A stretch of 64,000 bases of DNA, from assembly GCF_024919295.1 (NCBI RefSeq), contig NZ_JANWTC010000001.1:496001-560000 (forward strand), written 5' to 3'. The translations under genes were made by a program, and so were the position numbers. Shown one piece after another: positions 29,476 to 38,300 of the stretch. A model generated the notes under the pieces. It saw only the letters and a program-made list of their open reading frames with translations. It did no database searches and was not told where the DNA came from. The stretch's first letter is position 1, and each line of letters begins with the position of its first letter. Origin of the DNA: Corynebacterium lemuris. Lineage in GTDB: Bacteria; Actinomycetota; Actinomycetes; Mycobacteriales; Mycobacteriaceae.

Positions 29476-30780
29476 CTACCCGTCCTTCTTCTTGTCCACC
29501 ATCCCGGAGGAGATGAAGGCCCGGTAGTCATCGAGTGAGAGCTCGGCGTAGCCGTTGGACCACTCAAGAATGGCACGGCGGATGCGTTTGCCTCCGCCGA
29601 TGAAGCTGACCACCTTCCGGGCATTTACGGATTGAGCGTGTGCCCGGGCGAGCACGGCCCCGCAGGCGATGGCGTAACCGTTGAAGGCAGTGTCGCTCAG
29701 TTCCGGGATCTCCACGCTGCCCTTCATATCGTGGTATTGCCTCACGTAGAAGGAGCGGCCGCGGGAGGACTGCAGGAATCCGAGGAAAGGGTCGGAGTAG
29801 GCCTGCAGGATGCGCTGCAGCCCCACCACCCGGGCACCCTCTCCGACGGCCTCCGTGCTCTCCGTGAGCACCCCGGGCTGGGGGATGCCGCCGTATTCCT
29901 CCAGGGTGCTGCGCATCGCCTCCTTGACCTGGAGGATGATCACTCCGCCGTCGGCGTCGCGGAGCAGCACGAGAAAACAGCGGGTGCCCACACTGCCCAC
30001 CCCGACGACCCGGCGCACGATGTCCTCCAGCGTGTAGTGGGCGAGGACCATGCGGATGTCCGCCTTCGCTGAACGCAGGTACTGCTGGTAGTTGTCCGCC
30101 ACGTTGAGCTCGACCTCGTCAGCGACGTGGGTCATCACGGGTGGGTCCTCGATGAAGCGGCGTCTCCCGTCAGTGGTTTCCTCGGTCAGGCGCCGGGCAG
30201 CGCGCGCACTGGTGCGTTTGCGGGCGTCCTCGGCGGCCTGCTCCAGCACCCGGCGGGACTCCTTGCCCAGGTGCCGGCGGGCCATCTCCTGGTTGAAGTG
30301 CGAGTAGTAGCGCTCCAGGGGGCTGTGCTGATCGGAGGTTCTCAGGGAGGCGACGTAGGCCCTTATGGTGTCCGCGGCGGCGGTCTGCACCACCTTCTCA
30401 GATCGGTCGGTGTCGCGCCCGCCGATGATGACGCTGGTGACCAGCCGCTTGAGGTCCCAATCCCAGGGTGCCCAGGCGGATTCGTCGAAGTCGTTGAGGT
30501 CGAAGGCCTGGGTGCGTTGCGGCGTGGCGTAGAAGCCGAAGTTGCTCAGGTGGGCGTCCCCGCTGGAGACGACCGGAATCCCGCTGTGGGGATCCCTGGC
30601 CTGGTCCGCGGCCATGAGCGCTGCGGTACCGCGGTAGAAGGTGAAGGGACTCTGCGCCATCCGGGCCATCCGCAGGGGGATGAGCCACTGTTCCCGGGTG
30701 GTGTTCTGCCTGTGCAGGATGCCCAGGGGATCGCGTCCGGTGGTGGTGAGCGACGCCAGCTCACCGCGTGTGACCGTCAT
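29476..30780 (-). CDS. DUF2252 family protein
   Basis: A 434-residue soluble protein of the DUF2252 family, whose fold is kinase/phosphotransferase-like but whose function is not established. Recognisable blocks: FTFYRGTAALMAAD, VVSSGDAHLSNFGFYATP, AFDLNDFDESAWAPWDWDLKRL, and near the C-terminus a catalytic-loop-like QYHDMKGSVEI. Length is normal. It converges with guaA. Its start at 30780 is 44 bases from the stop of the PspC gene upstream on the same strand. Confidence 0.88.
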   Translation of the reverse strand: MTVTRGELASLTTTGRDPLGILHRQNTTREQWLIPLRMARMAQSPFTFYRGTAALMAADQARDPHSGIPVVSSGDAHLSNFGFYATPQRTQAFDLNDFDESAWAPWDWDLKRLVTSVIIGGRDTDRSEKVVQTAAADTIRAYVASLRTSDQHSPLERYYSHFNQEMARRHLGKESRRVLEQAAEDARKRTSARAARRLTEETTDGRRRFIEDPPVMTHVADEVELNVADNYQQYLRSAKADIRMVLAHYTLEDIVRRVVGVGSVGTRCFLVLLRDADGGVIILQVKEAMRSTLEEYGGIPQPGVLTESTEAVGEGARVVGLQRILQAYSDPFLGFLQSSRGRSFYVRQYHDMKGSVEIPELSDTAFNGYAIACGAVLARAHAQSVNARKVVSFIGGGKRIRRAILEWSNGYAELSLDDYRAFISSGMVDKKKDG

Positions 30781-30823
30781 ACCCCCTGAGTCTATTGCTT
30801 CTCGACGCCCCCGGGATCACAAC

Positions 30824-31903
30824 TCAGTCTCGGGCTGCGGCCTCGTTCACCCGCACCGGGCCGATCCCTCCTTCGACATGCAGGTTCAGGGTGGCGCCGG
30901 TAGCGTCCCCGTTGTAGGTTCCCGGGGTGCAGGTGGATTCGCCGATGCCTTCGCCGCAGGTCAGGTCCACAGGGACGGCGTCGGGGAGGAAGACGTTGAC
31001 CGGACCGATGCCTCCGTCGACGGTGGTGGTGCGGGCCTCGCCCAGGGCGGACAGGCCGCGCAGGTCGACAACCAGATCCCCGATGCCGCCGGAGTAGATG
31101 TCCTGGAGCTCCGTCTCGGCGGTGGGGGCGAACTGGCGGGGTTGGGCGACGTCCTCGAAGTCATCCCGGAAGGTGACACCGATGATGCCGGCAGCGATGG
31201 TGGCCGCCCCCATGGTGCCGATCAGGCCGAGAGCGACCCAGGGCCAGATCCGCGGCTTACGGGTGGCGGGCTGCGGGGCGGGGCCAGGTTCGGGCAGATC
31301 CCAGGCAAAAGGGGCGGTGCCCAGCGGATCCCAGGCGGGTGGACTCACTCGGCCCGGGGGCACGTCGGTACCCTCGGCGGGCAGGTAGGCGGAGAGGTCG
31401 ACGGGCTCGGGCATGGTGCGGGCGGGGGCGTCGGCAAGCAGACCCGCCGGGGGCTGCGGGGTGCGCTGGTGCAGGGCCCACCACGCCGTCAGCAGCACGA
31501 GGATCGCCAGGACACCGGTGGAGGCCAGCGTGCCCCCGGAGGTGAAGATGCCGGAGGTGAGGATGAAGAAGATGATCAGCCACCAGCCGGTGGAGCGTTC
31601 CTTCAGCTCAGGTGCGCTGAACTGCTCCTTGCGCCGGGAGACGGCCTGCGCGGGGGAGACCGCCATGCCGTAGCGGGGCATGGCCATCCAGGCGAGCAGG
31701 TAGGCCGGGAGCCCACCGCCGAGGGTGAACAGGGAGACGACGAACAGAACGCGGACGATGGTCGGGTCGATCTGGTAGCGCACGCCGATGCCCTCGCAGA
31801 CGCCGGCGATCTTCGCGTTGCCGCCCTGCTCGGAAGGGATGCGGGGCGGGCGGGTGTCCCACATCTGCCGGACTGTGTCGCTGAAGGAGCTCTGGGTGGT
31901 CAT
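30824..31903 (-). CDS. PspC-domain membrane protein
   Basis: A 359-residue protein. The N-terminal PspC domain (about 25-85; AGVCEGIGVRYQIDPTIVRV, then FTLGGGLPAYLLAWMAMPR) holds the first helices. Two further helices at about 125-155 and one near 205-225 precede an extracytoplasmic C-terminal part of beta-type sequence with GGIGPVNVF and GGIGPVRVN repeats. It is divergent from a sensor kinase that also starts with PspC, suggesting a common envelope-stress role. The two are separated by a palindromic region at 31904-32016. Confidence 0.85.
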   Translation of the reverse strand: MTTQSSFSDTVRQMWDTRPPRIPSEQGGNAKIAGVCEGIGVRYQIDPTIVRVLFVVSLFTLGGGLPAYLLAWMAMPRYGMAVSPAQAVSRRKEQFSAPELKERSTGWWLIIFFILTSGIFTSGGTLASTGVLAILVLLTAWWALHQRTPQPPAGLLADAPARTMPEPVDLSAYLPAEGTDVPPGRVSPPAWDPLGTAPFAWDLPEPGPAPQPATRKPRIWPWVALGLIGTMGAATIAAGIIGVTFRDDFEDVAQPRQFAPTAETELQDIYSGGIGDLVVDLRGLSALGEARTTTVDGGIGPVNVFLPDAVPVDLTCGEGIGESTCTPGTYNGDATGATLNLHVEGGIGPVRVNEAAARD

Positions 31904-31948
31904 GGCTTCATTGTCGGTGGCAGGAGGGGAATCCGGTATCGGGATCCA

Positions 31949-31970
31949 CCCTGAATTCCGGGAATCAGGG
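31949..31970. promoter_or_regulatory. 22-bp imperfect palindrome between the two PspC genes
   Basis: CCCTGAATTCC-GGGAATCAGGG, with identical outer six bases on both arms. It lies 47 bases before the kinase ATG and 46 bases before the divergent PspC gene start. A binding site of the response regulator at 33219 is the simplest reading (inference). Confidence 0.55.
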
Positions 31971-32016
31971 TCTGCCCCGATGTGGTCAGGGTGGGTTCTC
32001 TGGGAGGATCAGGGGC

Positions 32017-33213
32017 ATGAACACCACCCCCTCCCCGGTCCCGTACGGGCCGGAGCGCTCCACCCCGGGTCCGTATCCGACGTACCTGCGCCCCGCCTCC
32101 CGGCGGGTGGTCGCCGGTGTCGCCGGCGGCCTGGCGGTGCACCTGGGAGTGGACGTGTTCTATGTGCGACTGGCCTTCATCGTGGGATCCTTCCTCTCCG
32201 GGCTGGGTGTGGCGGTCTACGCCGGGTTGTGGATGTTCTCCAAGGCCTCCGACACGGTGGAGCTGCCCATCAGGGAACGCGAGCTGTCGAGGTCGGTGTA
32301 CCTGCTCCTGGCTCTGATCGGTGGGGTGGGTTTCGTCGTCTCCGCCAGTCTCGTCTCCGGCCTGCCCGGCGCAGCACTCATGCCGCTGCTGGTCGCGGGT
32401 GTGGGTGCGGTGCTGGCCTGGCAGGCCTATGACCGGGGACTGGGCACGGGACGCAGCCACCTGAGCATCCTCGGCGGTGCGGTGCTCATGCTGGCGGGCA
32501 TCGTGGTGACGGTCATCTACTCGGAGCGCTCCAGCGGATTCGCCGCGGCGATCCTCGCGGTGGTGCTCACCCTGGCCGGGGCCGCGGCCCTGGGTGTGCC
32601 GCTGGTGATGCGCCTGTGGGATTCCCTGGCGGAGGAACGCGCCGCCAAGGCGGCCAGCGAGGAACGCGCGGAGATCGCCTCCCGTCTGCATGATTCGGTG
32701 CTGCAGACCCTGGCGCTGATCCAGAAGCGCTCCGATGACCCGGCCGAGGTGGTCCGGCTGGCCCGGGGCCAGGAACGGGAGCTGCGGCAATGGCTCTTCG
32801 ACGCCGATGAGAAGACCAGCCAGACCGTCTTCGCCGCGGTGGAGACCGCCTGCGGGGAAGTCGAGGACCTCTTCGGCATCCGCATCGCCCCCGTCACCGT
32901 CGGCGAGGACCGGGAACTGACGGAGGAGACCAAGGCCGTGGTGCTCGCGGCGCGGGAGGCGATGGTCAATGCGGCGAAGCACGCGGGCGTCGACAAGCTC
33001 GATGTCTACGCGGAGATCCTCGCCGGAGAGCTGGGCATCTTCGTCCGCGACCGGGGCAGCGGTTTCGATCTGAAGGGGATCCCCGTCGACCGCCACGGCA
33101 TCCGCGAGTCCATCGAGGGGCGCATGGAGCGTATCGGCGGGCAGGCGCGCATCCGTTCCACTGCGGGGGAGGGCACTGAGGTCTCCGTGACCTACCGACT
33201 GCCGGTATCCTGA
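32017..33213 (+). CDS. Sensor histidine kinase with N-terminal PspC domain
   Basis: A 398-residue kinase. PspC domain at about 25-90 (VVAGVAGGLAVHLGVDVFYV), then four to five more helices to about residue 200. The HisKA_3 phosphoacceptor is EERAEIASRLHDSVLQTLAL with His at about 226, and the HATPase domain has REAMVNAAKHAG and VRDRGSGFD. It belongs to the NarX/DesK type and pairs with the LuxR-type regulator 5 bases downstream. By synteny after guaA it corresponds to the C. glutamicum system I recall as CgtS8-CgtR8. The PspC domain points to sensing membrane state (inference). Confidence 0.9.
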   Translation: MNTTPSPVPYGPERSTPGPYPTYLRPASRRVVAGVAGGLAVHLGVDVFYVRLAFIVGSFLSGLGVAVYAGLWMFSKASDTVELPIRERELSRSVYLLLALIGGVGFVVSASLVSGLPGAALMPLLVAGVGAVLAWQAYDRGLGTGRSHLSILGGAVLMLAGIVVTVIYSERSSGFAAAILAVVLTLAGAAALGVPLVMRLWDSLAEERAAKAASEERAEIASRLHDSVLQTLALIQKRSDDPAEVVRLARGQERELRQWLFDADEKTSQTVFAAVETACGEVEDLFGIRIAPVTVGEDRELTEETKAVVLAAREAMVNAAKHAGVDKLDVYAEILAGELGIFVRDRGSGFDLKGIPVDRHGIRESIEGRMERIGGQARIRSTAGEGTEVSVTYRLPVS

Positions 33214-33218
33214 GCGGC

Positions 33219-33869
33219 ATGGTGAAGGTGTTCCTCGTCGACGATCATTCCGTCTTCCGCTCCGGTGTCCGCGCCGAACTGGCCGGCCACGTCGACATCG
33301 TCGGTGACGCCGGCACCGTCGCCGAGGCCATCGCGGGTATCGACGCCGCGCGTCCTGACGTCGTCCTCCTCGACGTCCACATGCCCGACGGTGGTGGCGT
33401 CGCCGTGCTCAAGGGCGTGGACGTGGACACCACCTTCCTGGCGCTGAGCGTCTCCGATGCGGCGGAGGACGTCATCTCCGTCATCCGTGCCGGGGCCCGC
33501 GGCTATGTGACCAAGAACATCTCCGGCCCCGAACTGGCCGAGGCCATCGAGCGCGTCCACTCCGGGGACGCCTACTTCTCCCCGCGGCTGGCGGGCTTCG
33601 TGCTCGACGCCTTCGCCGGCGGGGAAGTGGTCGAGGATCCGGCGGAGGAACCCCGCAAGATCGACGACCCCGTGGTCGACGCCCTCACCCGCCGCGAGCT
33701 GGAGGTATTACGGCTGCTGGCCCGGGGCTACACCTACCGGGAGATCGGCAAGGAGCTGTTCATCTCCGTCAAGACGGTGGAGACCCACGCCTCCAACATC
33801 CTGCGCAAGACCCAGCAGTCCAACCGCCACGCGTTGACCCGCTGGGCACATTCCCGGGACCTGGACTAG
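33219..33869 (+). CDS. LuxR/NarL-type response regulator
   Basis: A 216-residue two-component regulator. The receiver domain (about 1-120) has the acidic pocket VDDH, the phosphoacceptor Asp in VVLLDVHMPDGGG (about residue 50) and a C-terminal KNI lysine. The C-terminal LuxR helix-turn-helix (about 148-210) reads TRRELEVLRLLARGYTYREI then SVKTVETHASNILRKT. It is encoded directly after its kinase and followed without a gap by a 72-residue membrane protein. The palindrome at 31949 is a candidate target. Confidence 0.93.
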   Translation: MVKVFLVDDHSVFRSGVRAELAGHVDIVGDAGTVAEAIAGIDAARPDVVLLDVHMPDGGGVAVLKGVDVDTTFLALSVSDAAEDVISVIRAGARGYVTKNISGPELAEAIERVHSGDAYFSPRLAGFVLDAFAGGEVVEDPAEEPRKIDDPVVDALTRRELEVLRLLARGYTYREIGKELFISVKTVETHASNILRKTQQSNRHALTRWAHSRDLD

Positions 33870-34088
33870 ATGCGCGACTACACCTTCCAACCCGGTCGGG
33901 TGGTCATCGCCGCCCTGATCTTCACGGCCATCGTCATCTGGCAGGCCGATCTCGGTGGGGTCTGGTGGGTGCCGGCCTTCATCCTCATCGCGGTGGTCTT
34001 CGCCGGCATGCACGCCTTCTACAACTGGGCGAACACCCGGCTCAACGAGATGGGCAGACGCGTCCGCGAGGCAGAGGATAACCTGTAG
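33870..34088 (+). CDS. Small membrane protein co-transcribed with the PspC two-component system
   Basis: A 72-residue protein with two predicted helices (VVIAALIFTAIVIWQ and WWVPAFILIAVVFAGMHAFY) and a charged C-terminus (RVREAEDNL). Its ATG follows the response regulator stop directly, so it is in the same transcript. It may be an accessory part of the signalling system. No family recognised. Confidence 0.8.
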   Translation: MRDYTFQPGRVVIAALIFTAIVIWQADLGGVWWVPAFILIAVVFAGMHAFYNWANTRLNEMGRRVREAEDNL

Positions 34089-34120
34089 GACTGGTGGGGT
34101 AGGCCCTGCGTCCCGGCGGG

Positions 34121-34534
34121 TCAGGCGTAGGCCAGTGCCCGGGTGCCGTCGATGTGCGGGAACACCCAGAACATCCAGCCAAAAACCGCCAACCACACCA
34201 GGCCCGTGCCCCAGACAGGCAATGGGGCGAGAACCGGCACGATCATGAGCGCCAACCACACGAAGAACAGGGGCAGCACCTGCCCTGGGCGGGGGCGGAT
34301 GGCGGCATTCTCCCGTTCAAGAAAGGCCTTGATCTCCCGCCGGTAGGGGTGACTGAACATCAGCAGCAGTCCAGCGGCGATCGCGACGACCATGATTCCC
34401 ACCTGCACGCCCCGCGCCAGGCCGGTGGACAGCACCGCCACGCCGAGACCGATGAGCAGTGAGGTGCCCGCCCGCACCAGGGGCGGGGTGGGGATGGGGG
34501 TCTGTCGCGAGCGCATGTCGGAGTAGGCGTTCAT
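34121..34534 (-). CDS. Conserved membrane protein
   Basis: A 137-residue protein with four predicted helices in two pairs (about 22-38, 43-60, 88-105, 109-127), separated by a basic loop (HPYRREIKAFLERENAAIRP). ATG 34534. It converges with the small protein at 33870. It lies 48 bases downstream of the lipoprotein gene on the same strand and could be in its operon. Function unknown. Confidence 0.78.
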   Translation of the reverse strand: MNAYSDMRSRQTPIPTPPLVRAGTSLLIGLGVAVLSTGLARGVQVGIMVVAIAAGLLLMFSHPYRREIKAFLERENAAIRPRPGQVLPLFFVWLALMIVPVLAPLPVWGTGLVWLAVFGWMFWVFPHIDGTRALAYA

Positions 34535-34582
34535 GCGGGTTAACGGTACCAGTGGCGGATCGGGGCCAGTTGCCGCTGGCCG

Positions 34583-35206
34583 TCAGGGGTGCAGGACGTC
34601 CATGACCAGACGGTGCGGTTCGTGGAGGACCTCTACCGTGTAGGGCTGCTTCTCCTCCAGGCAGACCACGAACTGCGAGTGGCCCTCGAAGGTGCCCGCC
34701 GAGATGACCTGGGTGATGTTGCCGGCGCCCGGGACTGTACCGATCTGCGGGTCCTCCCGGTTGAGCTCGAAGGGGTAGGCGGTGCCGTCGATGTTGACGT
34801 TGAGGGCGGCATTGCCCTCGAAGGGGATGGCGGTTCCGGATCCCTGCTGGGCAGGGGTGGTGGTGTAGTCGATGAACCAACCCGGCTCACCGTCGCCGAC
34901 CAGATCGAATACCACGCGGTCGAAACCCTCGTGGCTGGCCACCCGCACCGACTCGACCATCAGGTGGGCGGGGGCGTCCGGACGGGCGGTCTTGCGGGCG
35001 ACATCCGCCTCCTTCAGGGAGAGCACGCCGGTCTCGCCGAGGGTGGCGGCCTGCAGGGCGCCGGCCGTCGCCGTGGGATTTCCCGGTGATTCCGTACTGA
35101 TGCCGCTGCTGCAGGCGGCGAGACCGAGGGCCCCGGTCGCCAGGATGGCGGCCAGGGCAGTGCGACGCGGCGAGGGCCGGTGGAACAACCCCAGGGAATC
35201 AGTCAT
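34583..35206 (-). CDS. Lipoprotein with AMIN-like domain
   Basis: A 207-residue exported lipoprotein: signal peptide with lipobox LGLAAC, lipidated cysteine at C32, then a low-complexity Thr/Ala linker. A beta-rich domain of about 110 residues follows (SHEGFDRVVFDLVGDGEPGW, later HRLVMDVLHP), similar to AMIN-like domains of envelope proteins. The start ATG 35206 has TACGGT seven to eight bases upstream, consistent with a leaderless message. A periplasmic, wall-related function is inferred from the domain. Confidence 0.8.
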   Translation of the reverse strand: MTDSLGLFHRPSPRRTALAAILATGALGLAACSSGISTESPGNPTATAGALQAATLGETGVLSLKEADVARKTARPDAPAHLMVESVRVASHEGFDRVVFDLVGDGEPGWFIDYTTTPAQQGSGTAIPFEGNAALNVNIDGTAYPFELNREDPQIGTVPGAGNITQVISAGTFEGHSQFVVCLEEKQPYTVEVLHEPHRLVMDVLHP

Positions 35207-35411
35207 GCAGAACACCGTAACCACCCGGCCCGTAGGGGGCGAAGCTATCAATCGATTTCGGGAGGATCGTGAACAAATCGTTGTAAACAACAGCCAAGAA
35301 GTACATGAGGACCGTCTTTGAATGTGTTGAGTATCACTTATCTAGGGAATTGTGATCTCGGCATCCCGCCCCGTGGGATGGGCGCGGGCGTGGGGTCGCT
35401 AGGCTGGATCC

Positions 35412-36320
35412 ATGAACCCTGCTGAACCTGTCCGCTGCTCCGACGTGGCCGGTGAACCTCTGCCCGGCTCCGCGAAGCGGCAGCGCGTCTACGTCATCCT
35501 GGAATGGGTCAACGGCTGGAGCCGCGACATCCTCGACGGCGGTGTCTTCGGTGAGGATCTCACGGCGCAGCTGAAGGCGAAACTCGGCGACGAGGCCGGG
35601 CTGCAGCTCATCCGCCGACCCGGCCCCGACGGTCGCCACATCGACCGGCACCACCTCTACCTCGTGTTCGCGGAGCAGGCGACAACTGAACTGCTCATGG
35701 TCGACGGCCCCGAGGCCATCCTCGATCTCGACCTGGGTGGACCGGGCCGCAACGGCGCCGAGCTGGTGGAGGAGCCGCTCGTCCTGGTGTGCACCCACGG
35801 TAAACGGGACGTGTGCTGCGCGCTCAAGGGGCGCCCCCTGGCGGCGGCGCTGTATGAACGCCATCCGGGCAACATCGTCTGGGAGACCTCCCACACCAAG
35901 GGGCACCGCTTCGCGCCCTCCCTGCTGCTCATGCCCTGGGGTTACAGCTACGGCCGCCTCAACGAGGAGGCCGGGGACCAGCTCGTCCGGTCCGCCTGCC
36001 GCGGGGAGTACTTCTACCCGGGCAACCGCGGCCGGGGGACGCACAGCCCGCGTGGCCAGGTCGCCGAGCTGGCGGTGGCCCGTGAACTGCACACGGGTGC
36101 GGACCCGTTGTTCTACGGCAACCTGATGGTGCTCGATGAGACGGACGATGATGTTCTCGTGGTCCATGCCGACAGCCGTTCCTGGCATGTGGCCGTGGAG
36201 CAGCGCGAGGTGGAGGGTGTGATCTCCTCCTGCGGGGACGCACCGAAGGCCGGTCGGGTGTGGGTGGCCACCAACATTGTCCCCAACCAGGCCGACGTGG
36301 ACCTGGGGGAGCGCGACTAG
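35412..36320 (+). CDS. Sucrase/ferredoxin-like family protein
   Basis: A 302-residue soluble protein of the Suc_Fer-like family with a thioredoxin-like [2Fe-2S] part. The cluster-binding region is CTHGKRDVCCALKGRP (around residue 126-141), followed by WETSHTKGHRFAPSLLLMPW, the family hallmark. An N-terminal VYVILEWVNGWSRDIL is also typical. The physiological reaction is unknown. It stands alone, preceded by a 205-base leader, and converges with the MerR gene 4 bases away. Confidence 0.88.
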   Translation: MNPAEPVRCSDVAGEPLPGSAKRQRVYVILEWVNGWSRDILDGGVFGEDLTAQLKAKLGDEAGLQLIRRPGPDGRHIDRHHLYLVFAEQATTELLMVDGPEAILDLDLGGPGRNGAELVEEPLVLVCTHGKRDVCCALKGRPLAAALYERHPGNIVWETSHTKGHRFAPSLLLMPWGYSYGRLNEEAGDQLVRSACRGEYFYPGNRGRGTHSPRGQVAELAVARELHTGADPLFYGNLMVLDETDDDVLVVHADSRSWHVAVEQREVEGVISSCGDAPKAGRVWVATNIVPNQADVDLGERD

Positions 36321-36324
36321 CTCC

Positions 36325-36681
36325 TCACAGGTCCTCCACCAACCGGAGGAACTCCTCCGCGTAGCCGACCCGGCGACGCAGTTTCTGCAGGCGGGTGGCC
36401 GCCTCATCCCGGACCAGGGCGATGGTCTCCCGCGCTCCGGGGGCATCGGGGTGGTCCACCGCGTCGAGGAAACCCCGCATCTCCTCCAGGGTGAACTCCA
36501 GGGGCTTCATCCGGCGGATGAGCATGATGCGCTCGATGTCGTCGCCGCTGTAGAGGCGGAAACCCCCCGGCGTGTACCCGGAGGGACTGACGACGCCCAC
36601 CTCGTCGTAGTGACGCAGCGTCCGGACCGACAGCCCCGTGCGTTCAGCGACCTCGCCGATCCTCAGTCCGGAGTCCTCCAC
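36325..36681 (-). CDS. MerR-family transcriptional regulator
   Basis: A 118-residue MerR protein. The N-terminal winged helix (RIGEVAERTGLSVRTLRHYD, then GFRLYSGDDIERIMLIRRMK) precedes a coiled-coil dimerisation helix (about 85-115). No metal-binding cysteines are visible, so it is not a metal sensor. GTG 36681 is preferred because AGGGGA lies eight bases upstream; the frame extends to a TTG at 36720. It is divergent from the SulP transporter across about 105 bases and probably controls it. Confidence 0.85.
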   Translation of the reverse strand: MEDSGLRIGEVAERTGLSVRTLRHYDEVGVVSPSGYTPGGFRLYSGDDIERIMLIRRMKPLEFTLEEMRGFLDAVDHPDAPGARETIALVRDEAATRLQKLRRRVGYAEEFLRLVEDL

Positions 36682-36786
36682 CTGTGCATTCCCCTGTCGG
36701 TCGATTTGGGCGGGCGGCAAACCTCCCGTTACGGTAGGTTTTCGTTTACATCAATATTACCTGGTCCCCGAAAGAGCAATTCCGCC
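36682..36786. promoter_or_regulatory. Divergent MerR/SulP control region
   Basis: Contains GGTAGGT (about 36733) and ATTACCTGG (about 36757) halves around an AT-rich core (TTTTCGTTTACATCAATA), an imperfect inverted arrangement of the type MerR proteins bind between -35 and -10. Function is inferred from position. Confidence 0.4.
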
Positions 36787-38286
36787 TTGTCCAACACCGG
36801 TATCGTCGCCTCCTTCCGACACGCCTTCTCATCCCCTGCGCGCCTGCGCATGGAGGTCCTCGGCGGCCTCGTCGTCGCTCTGGCGCTCATCCCCGAGGCG
36901 ATCTCCTTCTCCGTCCTCGCGGGCGTCGACCCGCGCGTCGGGCTCTTCGCCTCGGTGACCATGGCGGTGACCATCGCCTTCACCGGTGGCCGTCCCGCCA
37001 TGATCAGTGCCGCCACAGGTGCGGTCGCCCTGGTCATCGCCCCGGTCATGCGTGACCACGGCTTCGAGTACTTCATCGCCACCGTCATCCTCGCCGGAAT
37101 CATCCAGATCGCCATGGCCGCCCTCGGCGTGGCCAAACTCATGCGCTTCATCCCGCGTTCGGTGATGACCGGCTTCGTCAACGCCCTGGGCATCCTCATC
37201 TTCGCCGCCCAGCTGCCCTATCTGTGGGACGTGCCCTGGCTGGTCTACCCGCTGTTCGCCGCCGGCATCGCGATCATGCTGTTCTTCCCGCGGATCACCT
37301 CCGTCATCCCCGCGCCGCTGGTGACCATCGTGGTCCTCACCGCGCTGGTCGTGGCCGCCGGATGGGTGGTGCCCAACGTCTCCGACATGGGCGAGCTGCC
37401 CAGCTCCCTGCCGGAGTTCTTCCTCCCGGCGGTGCCGCTGAACCTGGAGACCCTCCAGATCATCGGCCCCTACGCCTTCGCCATGGCCCTGGTCGGCCTG
37501 ATGGAGTCGCTGATGACCGCCAAGCTCGTCGACGACATCACCGACGTCCACTCCGACAAGACCCGCGAGAGCTGGGGCCAGGGGGTGGCCAACATCGTCA
37601 CCGGCTTCTTCGGCGGCATGGGCGGTTGCGCCATGATCGGCCAGACCCTCATCAACGTCCGCCAGTCCGGTGCCCGCACCCGCCTGTCCACCCTGCTGGC
37701 GGGCGTGTTCCTGCTCATCTTCGTGGTCGCCCTCGGTGACCTCGTCGGACTGATCCCGATGGCCGCCCTGGTGGCGATCATGGTGCTCGTCTCCCTGGGC
37801 ACCATCGACTGGCACTCCCTCAAGCCACGCACCCTGCGCCTGATGCCGCTCAGTGAGACCGCGGTCATGCTGGTCACCGTGGCGGGTACCCTGGCCACCA
37901 ACAACCTCGCGGTCGGTGTCATCCTCGGTGTGCTCACCGCGATGATCATGTTCGCCCGCCGGGTGGCACACATGGTCCGCATCGAGAAGGTCTCTGAACT
38001 CGACGTCGACGATGACGGGCAGATCGACATCCGCACCTACCGGGTCACCGGCCAGCTGTTCTGGGCCTCCTCCAACGATCTGGTGTACCAGTTCGACTAC
38101 AACGACACCGCCAGTCACATCGTCATCGACCTCTCCGGCGCGGAAGTCTGGGACGCCTCCACCGTGGCCACCCTCGATGCCGTGCAGCAGAAATTCCAGG
38201 CCCGCGGCAAGATCGTCGACATCATCGGCCTTGACGGGCAGAGCAAATACCGGGTGGACAAGCTCTCCGGCAAGCTCGGGGACTGA
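36787..38286 (+). CDS. SulP-family anion transporter with STAS domain
   Basis: A 499-residue SLC26/SulP transporter with about ten to twelve helices (GGLVVALALIPEAISFSVLA near the N-terminus, GGMGGCAMIGQTLINVRQSG in the middle), then a cytoplasmic STAS domain at about 410-499 (HIVIDLSGAEVWDASTVATL). Substrates in the family are sulfate, bicarbonate or dicarboxylates; none can be assigned. Start TTG 36787 is the first codon that gives a complete N-terminus in this position; the ribosome site is weak. Divergent MerR gene upstream, convergent citH downstream. Confidence 0.88.
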   Translation: MSNTGIVASFRHAFSSPARLRMEVLGGLVVALALIPEAISFSVLAGVDPRVGLFASVTMAVTIAFTGGRPAMISAATGAVALVIAPVMRDHGFEYFIATVILAGIIQIAMAALGVAKLMRFIPRSVMTGFVNALGILIFAAQLPYLWDVPWLVYPLFAAGIAIMLFFPRITSVIPAPLVTIVVLTALVVAAGWVVPNVSDMGELPSSLPEFFLPAVPLNLETLQIIGPYAFAMALVGLMESLMTAKLVDDITDVHSDKTRESWGQGVANIVTGFFGGMGGCAMIGQTLINVRQSGARTRLSTLLAGVFLLIFVVALGDLVGLIPMAALVAIMVLVSLGTIDWHSLKPRTLRLMPLSETAVMLVTVAGTLATNNLAVGVILGVLTAMIMFARRVAHMVRIEKVSELDVDDDGQIDIRTYRVTGQLFWASSNDLVYQFDYNDTASHIVIDLSGAEVWDASTVATLDAVQQKFQARGKIVDIIGLDGQSKYRVDKLSGKLGD

Positions 38287-38300
38287 ACTGCCCGGCAGCG

